DNA from: Bacteroidota bacterium | GTDB taxonomy: Bacteria; Bacteroidota; Ignavibacteria; UBA10030; UBA8401 | DNA: 5,591 nucleotides | Direction: 5' to 3' | Assembly: GCA_030824175.1 (NCBI GenBank) | Contig: JAVBYH010000149.1 | Location: 1-5,591, forward strand | Shown: in pieces, positions 1-5,591 of the stretch | How the letters are laid out: every line of letters starts with the position of its first letter | How positions within the stretch are numbered: the stretch's first letter is position 1 | The notes under the pieces: generated by a model | What the model was told of the DNA's origin: nothing | Seen by the model: the letters and a program-made list of their open reading frames with translations, nothing else | Database searches by the model: none | Made by a program: the position numbers and the translations under genes

Positions 1-174
1 TCCGTCAGGGACCAGTCCGGCCTCGAGATCGCGCGCGGCGTCACCGCCTATTCATCCGACGACCTCGCCGCCATCAAGGGAAAAAAAACAAACGCGATCG
101 AGAAGATCCTCGGCCGCACATCCGCGGGTGAAGTGATTCACAAAGACGATCTTGTCGTGATCGGAGAAAAATAA
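1..174 (+). CDS. proB: Glutamate 5-kinase, C-terminal end (partial, 5' end outside window)
   Basis: Only the last 57 codons are present, read in frame from base 1 to the TAA at 172-174. The translation contains GLEIARGVTAYSSDDL, then a Lys-rich turn, then a segment ending EVIHKDDLVVIGEK. This is the typical end of the PUA domain that follows the amino-acid-kinase domain in bacterial glutamate 5-kinases. The enzyme phosphorylates glutamate to gamma-glutamyl phosphate in the cytoplasm, the first and usually proline-inhibited step of proline synthesis. The catalytic domain lies outside the window, so its integrity cannot be judged. The stop codon overlaps the proA start by one base (TAATG), as expected for translational coupling in a proBA operon. 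A run of eight A residues at 81-88 encodes part of Gly-Lys-Lys-Thr. The identification rests on the PUA tail together with the proA neighbour. Confidence 0.93.
   Translation, partial: SVRDQSGLEIARGVTAYSSDDLAAIKGKKTNAIEKILGRTSAGEVIHKDDLVVIGEK
163..166 (+). promoter_or_regulatory. Ribosome binding site of proA inside the proB 3' end
   Basis: GGAG at 163-166 lies seven bases before the ATG at 174 and within the last codons of proB. It supports the ATG that overlaps the proB stop as the true start of proA. It also fits coupled translation of the two enzymes. Confidence 0.6.
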
Positions 175-1427
175 TGCTCGACGATGTGATCAGACGAAAG
201 GCCCTGTCGGCGAAAAAAGCGAGCACCGTGCTGGGCGGCGCCTCGCTTGCAAAACGCAACGCCCTTCTCAGGGCCATCGCCTCGAGGCTTGCAAGCGAGA
301 CGCCCTCCATCCTGTCCGCGAACCGGAAGGACCTCAGGCTCGCCGCCAGCACCGGCCTCTCCCAGGTACTCACCGAACGGCTGACGCTGGACGCGACACG
401 CATCGCACAGATGATCCGCGGGGTGAAGGACATCATCGCACTGCCCGACGCCGTCGGGCGTGTGCTTGAAGCGGTGCAACGCCCGAACGGACTCCGCATC
501 GAAAAAAAGAGTGTCCCCCTCGGCGTTGTCGGCATCATCTATGAATCCCGTCCGAACGTGACGATCGATGCATCGGTGCTCTGCCTCCGTTCGGGAAACG
601 CCGTGCTCCTGCGCGGGGGATCGGAGGCGATACACACGAACAAAGCCCTCGTGAAGATCGTCGCCCTCGCACTGAAGGACATGCGACTGCCCGCCGGCTG
701 CGTGGAGTTCATCAATACAACGGACAGACATGCGGTGCTCGCGATGATCCGCCAGGATGCGGCGATCGACGTCATTATCCCGCGGGGAAGCGGCCGGCTC
801 ATCAGCTTCATCCGTGCGCACAGCACGGTGCCGGTGATCGCACACGGGGAAGGAAACTGCCACATCTACGTCGACGCCGCGGCCGACGAATCGATGGCGG
901 AAGAGATCGTCTTCAACGCGAAGGTACAGCGCCCCTCCGTGTGCAACGCGGTTGAAAAGCTATTGATCCATAAATCGATAGCCCCCGCAGTCCTCCCCCG
1001 CATCGCGGCGCGCCTGCGCGGGGCGGGAGTCGTCATCAAGGGCGATGCGCGCGCACGGTCCCTCGACGGGGGCATCCTCCCGGCGGTCAACGCGGACTGG
1101 TCCAGGGAATACCTCGACCTCGTCATCGCCGTGAAAGTGGTGAACGATATGGACGAAGCGATAGCGCACATCGGCACGTTCGGATCGCACCACTCCGATG
1201 CCATCGTTACCGGGAACACGAAGAACGCCGAGCGGTTCCTTACAGAGGTCGACTCGGCGGCCGTGTATGTCAATGCATCCACCCGATTCACCGACGGCTT
1301 CGAGTTCGGACTCGGCGCCGAAATGGGGATCAGCACACAGAAACTTCACGCGCGGGGACCGATGGGGCTCGCCGAACTGACGACGGTAAAATATGTCGTG
1401 CACGGAGACGGACAGATAAGGAAGTGA
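174..1427 (+). CDS. proA: Gamma-glutamyl phosphate reductase (glutamate-5-semialdehyde dehydrogenase)
   Basis: This cytoplasmic enzyme reduces gamma-glutamyl phosphate with NADPH to glutamate-5-semialdehyde, the second step of proline synthesis. The semialdehyde cyclises spontaneously and is then reduced by ProC, which is not in this window. The 417-residue length is normal for the family. The sequence runs through the expected landmarks: PLGVVGIIYESRPNVT (about 115-130), the nucleotide-binding-region segment LRSGNAVLLRGGSEA (about 138-152), IIPRGSGRLI (201-210), and VQRPSVCNAVEKLL with the catalytic Cys257 (codon 942-944). The ProA signature follows as DEAIAHIGTFGSHHSDAI (about 327-344), and the C-terminal part has FGLGAEMGISTQKLHARGPMGL (378-399, given here by position and end motifs). 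No key residue appears to be missing. The start is the ATG overlapping the proB stop, with GGAG seven bases upstream. The gene ends five bases before the preferred start of the downstream kinase, so all three may be cotranscribed. Confidence 0.97.
   Translation: MLDDVIRRKALSAKKASTVLGGASLAKRNALLRAIASRLASETPSILSANRKDLRLAASTGLSQVLTERLTLDATRIAQMIRGVKDIIALPDAVGRVLEAVQRPNGLRIEKKSVPLGVVGIIYESRPNVTIDASVLCLRSGNAVLLRGGSEAIHTNKALVKIVALALKDMRLPAGCVEFINTTDRHAVLAMIRQDAAIDVIIPRGSGRLISFIRAHSTVPVIAHGEGNCHIYVDAAADESMAEEIVFNAKVQRPSVCNAVEKLLIHKSIAPAVLPRIAARLRGAGVVIKGDARARSLDGGILPAVNADWSREYLDLVIAVKVVNDMDEAIAHIGTFGSHHSDAIVTGNTKNAERFLTEVDSAAVYVNASTRFTDGFEFGLGAEMGISTQKLHARGPMGLAELTTVKYVVHGDGQIRK
1418..1422 (+). promoter_or_regulatory. 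Ribosome binding site that decides the kinase start
   Basis: AAGGA at 1418-1422, extending to AAGGAAG at 1424, lies in the last codons of proA. It is ten bases from the ATG at 1433, a workable spacing. It nearly abuts the alternative GTG at 1424, which is too close for normal initiation. The ATG is therefore preferred. Confidence 0.5.
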
Positions 1428-1432
1428 CGATT

Positions 1433-3376
1433 ATGACGAAGACCATCCTCATCGTTGAAGACGATGCGATCGCCGCCCTGGCCACGGAGCACATGCTCAC
1501 GAAGGCGGGCTTCACGGTGCTCACTGCCGACAGCGGCAACGACGCCGTCAGTTTCATCCGGTCTGAAAAAAACCTCGTCGACATCGTCCTCATGGATCTC
1601 GAGCTCGGCAAAGGGATGACCGGCGCGGAGGCCGCCAGGGCGATCCTCGACGACCAGGACATCCCCGTCATCTTCGTCTCGGCTCATACCGAGGAGACCG
1701 CCGCACACTCCATCGAGGATATCCCCTCGTACGGGTTCGTCGCGAAGAACTCCGGCGATCACGTGCTCCTCGCATCCATCCGGATGGCATGCAAACTGCA
1801 CGACGCCCATCAGGCCCTCAAACTCTCTCAGCAGACCGAAGCCGGCCTCCGCAAGACGCAGGAACGCTTCAGCGTCGTCTTCAATAACATTAACGACGCT
1901 GTCTTCATACACGGGTTCGACGAGGACTGCCACCCCGGACGATTCGTCGAGGTGAACAATATCGCCTGCGTGCGCTACGGGTACACCCGCGAAGAATTCC
2001 TGCGCATGAGCCCGCTGGACCTCGACACGCACGACAGTTCGCTCATCCGCCCGCAACAGATGGCCAGGCTCAAAACCGAAGGCTCGCGCGTCTGGGAATC
2101 CACGCATCTCACGAAGTCGGGTCAGGTGATCCCCGTCGAGATCAGCAACGTCGTCTTCCTCATGGACGGCGAACCGATGATCCTCGCCTCCGTGCGCGAC
2201 ATCTCCGAGCGCAAGCGGGCCGAAGACGCGCTGCGTCACAACGAACGCATGCTCATCCAGGCCCAGAAACTCGAAGGCATCGGCACGCTTGCCGGCGGCA
2301 TCGCTCACGACTTCAACAATCTCCTGGCGATGATCCTCGGATCCGCCGAACTGCTCCGCACGCATACGGCGGACCAGCCGCAGCTGAAACGCTATGTCGA
2401 CAGAATCATCGAAGCTTCCGAGCGCGGCGCGTCCATTTCCCGGCAGCTCCTCATCTTCTCGAAACCCGACGGCTCGACGCACACTCCGCTCCGGCTGTCG
2501 ACCGTCGTGACCGCATTCACCGACATGCTCGCCCATTTCATGTCGAAATCGATCTCGGTCGAATCGGTCATCGACGCCGTGAACGACACCATCCTCGGCG
2601 ATCTCGGCCAGATCCATCAGGCCCTCCTGAACATCGCCCTGAATGCCGGCGACGCGATGCCCGACGGCGGCACGCTCCGCATCCGCGCATATGTGCCTCC
2701 GCCCGAGACCGTCCGAAAAAATTTTCCGCATGTCGAGAACCCCTCGTACCTTGCCATCAGTCTCACAGACACCGGCAAGGGCATGAATGAGGATATCAGG
2801 CAGCGGATCTTCGATCCCTTCTTCACGACAAAGGACCGCGGCAAGGGCACGGGACTCGGATTGGCGATCGTGCACGGCATCATGAAAAACCACAACGGGT
2901 TCATCGATGTCGAAAGCGCGCCGGGAACAGGCTCCACGTTCACGCTGTACTTTCCAGGACTGGCTGCGGACACTCCCGCGCCCGCCGAAGTGGACACCGA
3001 GGCCGCTCCGCTGCACAACGAGACGATCCTCATCGTCGACGATGAGATTGTCATACGCGAAGCGCTCCAGGAGTGTCTCGAGGATTTCGGGTATAGCGTC
3101 TTTGCCGCCCAGAACGGCGCCGAGGCCCTCACACTCTATCAGGAGCATCAGGCATCGATCGATCTCGTCATCACCGACCTCGGCATGCCCGGGATCAGCG
3201 GCGAGGAGTTATTCCGGCGGCTCACGAAGATCAATTCATCGGTGAAGGTGATGCTGTCGTCGGGCTATCTTGACAGCGGTACGGAAGAGAGGTTGTTGGC
3301 GATGGGGTTTAAGAAGCTCCTTGCCAAGCCGTACAGGCTGGCGGAAATACAGGCTGCGATACGCTCACTCCTGTGA
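1433..3376 (+). CDS. Soluble hybrid sensor histidine kinase (REC-PAS-HisKA-HATPase-REC)
   Basis: This is a two-component phosphorelay protein of 647 residues, numbered from ATG 1433. A GTG at 1424 overlapping the proA stop would add three residues but has a poorly placed ribosome site. An N-terminal receiver domain (about 3-120) has acidic residues EDD near 9-11 and phosphoacceptor Asp55 (codon 1595-1597). Its conserved Lys is followed by Asn-Ser instead of Pro. A PAS domain (about 145-260) ends in the linker VRDISERKRAEDALR. The HisKA domain carries phosphorylated His292 in GGIAHDFNNLL (codon 2306-2308), of the HDFNN kinase type. The ATPase domain shows the N box LLNIALNAGDAMPDGG (about 398-413), DTGKGM (446-451), FDPFFTTK and GKGTGLGLAIV. 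A second receiver (about 530-647) has DD near 536-537, Asp582 and KPYR. There is no signal peptide, membrane segment or DNA-binding domain, so it probably senses an intracellular cue and passes phosphate to or from other proteins. The cue and partner are unknown. It sits tightly behind proA and overlaps the convergent glycosyltransferase by 12 bases. Confidence 0.95.
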   Translation: MTKTILIVEDDAIAALATEHMLTKAGFTVLTADSGNDAVSFIRSEKNLVDIVLMDLELGKGMTGAEAARAILDDQDIPVIFVSAHTEETAAHSIEDIPSYGFVAKNSGDHVLLASIRMACKLHDAHQALKLSQQTEAGLRKTQERFSVVFNNINDAVFIHGFDEDCHPGRFVEVNNIACVRYGYTREEFLRMSPLDLDTHDSSLIRPQQMARLKTEGSRVWESTHLTKSGQVIPVEISNVVFLMDGEPMILASVRDISERKRAEDALRHNERMLIQAQKLEGIGTLAGGIAHDFNNLLAMILGSAELLRTHTADQPQLKRYVDRIIEASERGASISRQLLIFSKPDGSTHTPLRLSTVVTAFTDMLAHFMSKSISVESVIDAVNDTILGDLGQIHQALLNIALNAGDAMPDGGTLRIRAYVPPPETVRKNFPHVENPSYLAISLTDTGKGMNEDIRQRIFDPFFTTKDRGKGTGLGLAIVHGIMKNHNGFIDVESAPGTGSTFTLYFPGLAADTPAPAEVDTEAAPLHNETILIVDDEIVIREALQECLEDFGYSVFAAQNGAEALTLYQEHQASIDLVITDLGMPGISGEELFRRLTKINSSVKVMLSSGYLDSGTEERLLAMGFKKLLAKPYRLAEIQAAIRSLL

Positions 3377-4510
3377 AGGCTGCAGGAGCATCCGATGCGA
3401 GAGCTCGTCGATCAGCGTATCCACACAGTCCGTGAAATCGAACCTGCGGAGGGCATCCTCGCGTCCCTTGCGTGCCAGCGAACGCGCAAGAGCCTCGTCC
3501 CCGAGTACACGCAGAATCGCCGCGGCGAGCGAATGCTCGTCGCGCGCCTCCACAAGCAACCCCGTGGTTCCGTCGGCAATGATCTCGGGCACGCCGCCCG
3601 CGTTGGTGGCGATCACCGGCTTCTCCATCGCCATCGCCTCAACGACAACGAGGCCGAATGTTTCTGAAAACGACGGGAGCGTGAACACGTCGAATGCCGT
3701 CATCAGGAGGGGCACGTCGTTCGTGAACGGCATGAATCGTACATGGCGCTCGATGCCGAGCCTGCGGCAGAGGTCTTCAAGGCGTTTTTTATGCCCCGGC
3801 TCACCCGCCGTCTCGTCGCCTGCGATCACATAGAGCACGTCCGGATGCTTCGCCGCCACGACGGGCAGCGTCCGAATAAGAACATCCTGCCCCTTCCCGG
3901 GATCGAGCCGGCCGAGTACGCCGACGATCCTCATCTCCGGAGGCAGTCCGAAATGCCGCCGCGCTTCCGCCCGATCATAGCGCGTCGGATCGAACCGCTC
4001 CATATCCGTTCCAAGCGGCAGTACCGTCACCTTGTCTGCAGGCATCCGCGTGAACCGGAGGACATTGTCCTTCATCCTTTGCGTCAACGAAATCCACAGC
4101 GAAAGTTTGGAATAGATCCAGGTGTGAAGCACGTCCCGTTTGTCGTGGCCCGACTGCATCTGCTGATAGAACACGAGCGAAACGGACGGACGAAACACGG
4201 TGATAAGGGAACCGATATGAATGTCCTCCGAACGCATGAACAAGAGGACATCTATGCGTTCCCTCCTGATGAGACGAAACAGACGAACCGCGGTCCGGAT
4301 ATCGAAATATTTCAAGCCCGGCTCCACCGCTGCGGTTTCAACACCGGCGGCGCGCGCGCGCTCTTCAAGCGGCGACGACGGAGGCAGCACGAGGGTGGCG
4401 GGAACCCCTTTTTTCTGCAGGGCCTGCGCAAGATGGCGGGACGTTAATTCCAATCCTCCCAACGAAGCGGAAAAGCAAACGACGGCGATGCGATTTCGAT
4501 ACTGATCCAT
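3365..4510 (-). CDS. Glycosyltransferase, GT-B fold, family 4 type
   Basis: This 381-residue protein is a complete retaining glycosyltransferase of the GT4 / 'glycosyl transferases group 1' type. Such enzymes move a sugar from a nucleotide-sugar donor to a lipid, glycan or small-molecule acceptor, usually at the inner face of the cytoplasmic membrane. The N-terminal half (about 1-180) starts IAVVCFSASLGGLELTSRHL, with the glycine-rich loop GGLE at 18-21. The C-terminal donor domain starts near 192 with VGVLGRLDPGKGQDVLI, where Arg201 and Lys206 are the expected diphosphate contacts. The E-x7-E motif of the family is Glu283 to Glu291 in SETFGLVVVE, followed by KPVIATNAGGVPEII and a TTGLLV strand. 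There is no signal peptide. A basic stretch RLFRLIRRER (77-86) could help surface membrane contact, which is inference. The start is ATG at 4510 with AAGGGAA just upstream. It lies 38 bases after the molybdenum hydroxylase gene, and that gap shows no terminator. The donor, acceptor and pathway cannot be read from the sequence, and no other polysaccharide gene is visible. Confidence 0.93.
   Translation of the reverse strand: MDQYRNRIAVVCFSASLGGLELTSRHLAQALQKKGVPATLVLPPSSPLEERARAAGVETAAVEPGLKYFDIRTAVRLFRLIRRERIDVLLFMRSEDIHIGSLITVFRPSVSLVFYQQMQSGHDKRDVLHTWIYSKLSLWISLTQRMKDNVLRFTRMPADKVTVLPLGTDMERFDPTRYDRAEARRHFGLPPEMRIVGVLGRLDPGKGQDVLIRTLPVVAAKHPDVLYVIAGDETAGEPGHKKRLEDLCRRLGIERHVRFMPFTNDVPLLMTAFDVFTLPSFSETFGLVVVEAMAMEKPVIATNAGGVPEIIADGTTGLLVEARDEHSLAAAILRVLGDEALARSLARKGREDALRRFDFTDCVDTLIDELSHRMLLQPSQE
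3368..3388. other. Short inverted repeat at the junction of convergent genes
   Basis: CTCCTG at 3368-3373 pairs perfectly with CAGGAG at 3383-3388 across a nine-base loop that begins with the kinase stop codon. It sits where the kinase and glycosyltransferase genes end head-on. Neither strand has a T tract after the stem, and the arms extend into coding sequence of the glycosyltransferase. It is therefore a possible weak bidirectional termination or pausing structure at best, and may be chance. Confidence 0.2.
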
Positions 4511-4513
4511 GCG

Positions 4514-4520
4514 TTCCCTT
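4514..4520 (-). promoter_or_regulatory. Ribosome binding site of the glycosyltransferase gene
   Basis: On the minus strand AAGGGAA lies three bases before the ATG at 4510, with its AGGG core about five to six bases away. It supports this start in the 38-base gap after the upstream hydroxylase gene. No promoter-like sequence is evident in that gap, which favours readthrough from upstream or a promoter inside the upstream gene. Confidence 0.55.
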
Positions 4521-4548
4521 GTGAGTGTGATCGATGCCCGTTACGAAA

Positions 4549-5591
4549 TTATTTTTTCAGGGCGTCCTTGATCCGCTGTGGAGTGATCGGCAGCCGGAAG
4601 ACCCGCGCTCCCGTCGCATCGCACACGGCGTTCGCGATCGCGGCTCCCACCGTAATAATGGCCGGCTCTCCGCCTCCCTGCGGCGCGGCCTCGTTGTCGA
4701 CAACGAATGCGGTCTCGATCTTCGGCAGCCACGAGAAGCGGGGGATCTCATATGTGTCAAAATTTTCATCGAGTATCTGCCCGCCGGTGAACCGGATCTG
4801 TTCCGAGAGCGCATAGCCGAGCCCCATGGTGATGCATCCCTCCATCTGAATCACGGCCCCCTCGGGACTGACGATAAGCCCCATGTCCTGCGCGCAGACG
4901 ACGCGTTTCACGCGCACCGCGCCCGTGGATGCATTCACCTCCACCTCCGCGATCATCGCCACCAGCGTACCGGCATCCTCGCCGCAGGCGACGCCGAAAC
5001 CGCGCCTGTCGGAAGCTGTCGGGGCCGTCCACCCGAATGTGTCGGCGGCAAGTTTCAGGACGTTGTACATTTTTGTGTTCTGCGACAGATGCTTCAGGCG
5101 GAAGGTAACGGCGTCCGAACCGGCCTTCTCCGCCATGATATCCATCTGCGATTCGCGCGCGAAGGTGTTCGTGTTGTTGCCCGGTGCGCGCCACGGTCCT
5201 GTCGCGAACTGATGCGACCGCCGGCCTGCCGCCGTGTTCGCGCCGTACACGGTCGTCGATGAATTCGGTATTGTATAGAAATGCTTGGCACCGCGGTCTC
5301 CCGCACAATAGACGCGATAGTCCCAGTAGTGAAGCATCCCCGCCCCATCGAGACCCGAACTCAGTTTGATCACTGCCGCCGCGTGAAACGCGTCGTAGAA
5401 AAATTCCTCTTTCCGCGTGAATGCCACCTGCACGGGTTTGCCGGTACGCTTCGCCAGCCGCGCCGCCTCCACCGCCTGCGGATTCACCGTCTTCCCGCCG
5501 AATCCCCCGCCCACATACGGAGTGATTACGCGCACGTTCTCCAGTGCGAACCCGAGCTCCTTCGCCACGTCCTCCCTGCACGGATACGGCG
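4549..5591 (-). CDS. Molybdenum hydroxylase large subunit, xanthine dehydrogenase / CoxL-like (partial, N-terminus outside window)
   Basis: The reading frame is open to the right edge, so 346 C-terminal residues are visible of a protein normally about 700-800 long. The GTG at 5568 is an internal Val, because homologous-looking sequence (PYPCRED) precedes it in frame. This subunit carries the molybdopterin cofactor and hydroxylates N-heterocycles, purines or aldehydes, passing electrons to iron-sulfur and usually FAD partners. Visible landmarks, numbered in the fragment, are: VGGGFGGK (26-33); WRAPGNNTNTFARESQMD (133-150), the RAPG variant of the active-site loop; IQMEGCITMGLGYALSEQI (247-265), the cofactor-contacting region; and GGGEPAI with the presumed catalytic base Glu308 (codon 4666-4668). 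The RAPG loop differs from the FRGFG form of classical xanthine dehydrogenase and from the AYRGAGRPE loop of CO dehydrogenase. It points to the broad group that includes isoquinoline- and nicotinate-type oxidoreductases. The substrate is not determinable. The partner subunits would lie to the right, outside the window. It ends ALKK just before a TAA. Confidence 0.92.
   Translation of the reverse strand, partial: PYPCREDVAKELGFALENVRVITPYVGGGFGGKTVNPQAVEAARLAKRTGKPVQVAFTRKEEFFYDAFHAAAVIKLSSGLDGAGMLHYWDYRVYCAGDRGAKHFYTIPNSSTTVYGANTAAGRRSHQFATGPWRAPGNNTNTFARESQMDIMAEKAGSDAVTFRLKHLSQNTKMYNVLKLAADTFGWTAPTASDRRGFGVACGEDAGTLVAMIAEVEVNASTGAVRVKRVVCAQDMGLIVSPEGAVIQMEGCITMGLGYALSEQIRFTGGQILDENFDTYEIPRFSWLPKIETAFVVDNEAAPQGGGEPAIITVGAAIANAVCDATGARVFRLPITPQRIKDALKK

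Noticed and set aside
138..1403. Several minus-strand open frames opposite proA (for example 138-863 and 866-1336).
   Set aside because: proA is intact and fully conserved on the plus strand. These frames have low-complexity Arg/Ser/Ala-rich translations with no family resemblance.
1346..3148. A 600-residue open frame on the minus strand, opposite proA's end and most of the kinase gene.
   Set aside because: It is antisense to a gene with complete, ordered kinase and receiver motifs. Its Asp/Glu/Val/Arg-rich translation has no recognisable domain, and long antisense frames are expected in GC-rich genes with biased third positions.
3743..4447. A 234-residue plus-strand open frame, with shorter ones nearby (3395-3667, 4221-4505), opposite the glycosyltransferase.
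   Set aside because: The minus-strand glycosyltransferase shows the full GT4 motif set across this region. The plus-strand translations are His/Arg-rich and unlike known proteins.
4511..4548. A possible promoter or terminator in the 38-base gap between hydroxylase and glycosyltransferase.
   Set aside because: I see no credible -35/-10 pair and no stem followed by a T tract. The T-rich run at 4551-4557 on the plus strand is the AAA-AAA Lys end of the hydroxylase gene.
4534..5262. A 242-residue plus-strand open frame opposite the molybdenum hydroxylase.
   Set aside because: It is a reverse-strand shadow of a clearly conserved coding frame and has no recognisable motif or convincing ribosome site.
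5566..5568. GTG as the start codon of the molybdenum hydroxylase.
   Set aside because: The frame continues open to the window edge with family-like sequence (PYPCRED) before it, and the protein would lack over half its normal length. The Val is internal.
1..5591. A previously undescribed system such as a defence island, retron, CRISPR array or mobile element.
   Set aside because: All sequence is accounted for by five conserved-family genes, with no repeats, integrase or transposase, structured non-coding stretch or cluster of unknown genes.

Overview
The window is ordinary GC-rich bacterial chromosome, about 60% G+C judged by eye. It is almost completely filled by five protein-coding genes, two of them cut by the window edges. 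I see no RNA gene, insertion sequence, CRISPR array, phage gene or attachment site, and no gene-free stretch longer than about 40 bases. The host cannot be named with confidence. The N-terminal receiver domain of the sensor kinase, with a 'KNSGD...LLASIRMA' tail, resembles receiver-PAS-kinase proteins I associate with spirochaetes. That makes a GC-rich member of Spirochaetota or a similar environmental lineage a weak guess.

Left part, plus strand (1-3376): the last 57 codons of proB (glutamate 5-kinase, end of the PUA domain) overlap by one base the start of a complete proA (gamma-glutamyl phosphate reductase, 417 aa). Together they encode the first two steps of proline synthesis from glutamate. 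Five bases after proA comes a 647-residue soluble hybrid histidine kinase with the order receiver, PAS, HisKA, HATPase, receiver. It has no membrane segment and no DNA-binding output domain. The spacing suggests one transcript, proB-proA-kinase, although the kinase has no known link to proline.

Right part, minus strand (5591-3365): a molybdenum hydroxylase large subunit (xanthine dehydrogenase / aldehyde oxidase / CoxL-like superfamily) enters from the right edge without its N-terminal part and ends at 4549. After 38 bases follows a complete family-4-type glycosyltransferase (381 aa). Its stop codon lies inside the 3' end of the kinase gene, giving a convergent 12-base overlap. The hydroxylase and glycosyltransferase could share a transcript but have no obvious functional connection.

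I found no convincing evidence of a new biological system. The points worth a second look are the kinase placed directly behind proBA, its atypical first receiver domain, the tightly overlapping convergent gene ends, and the unknown substrate of the molybdenum hydroxylase.
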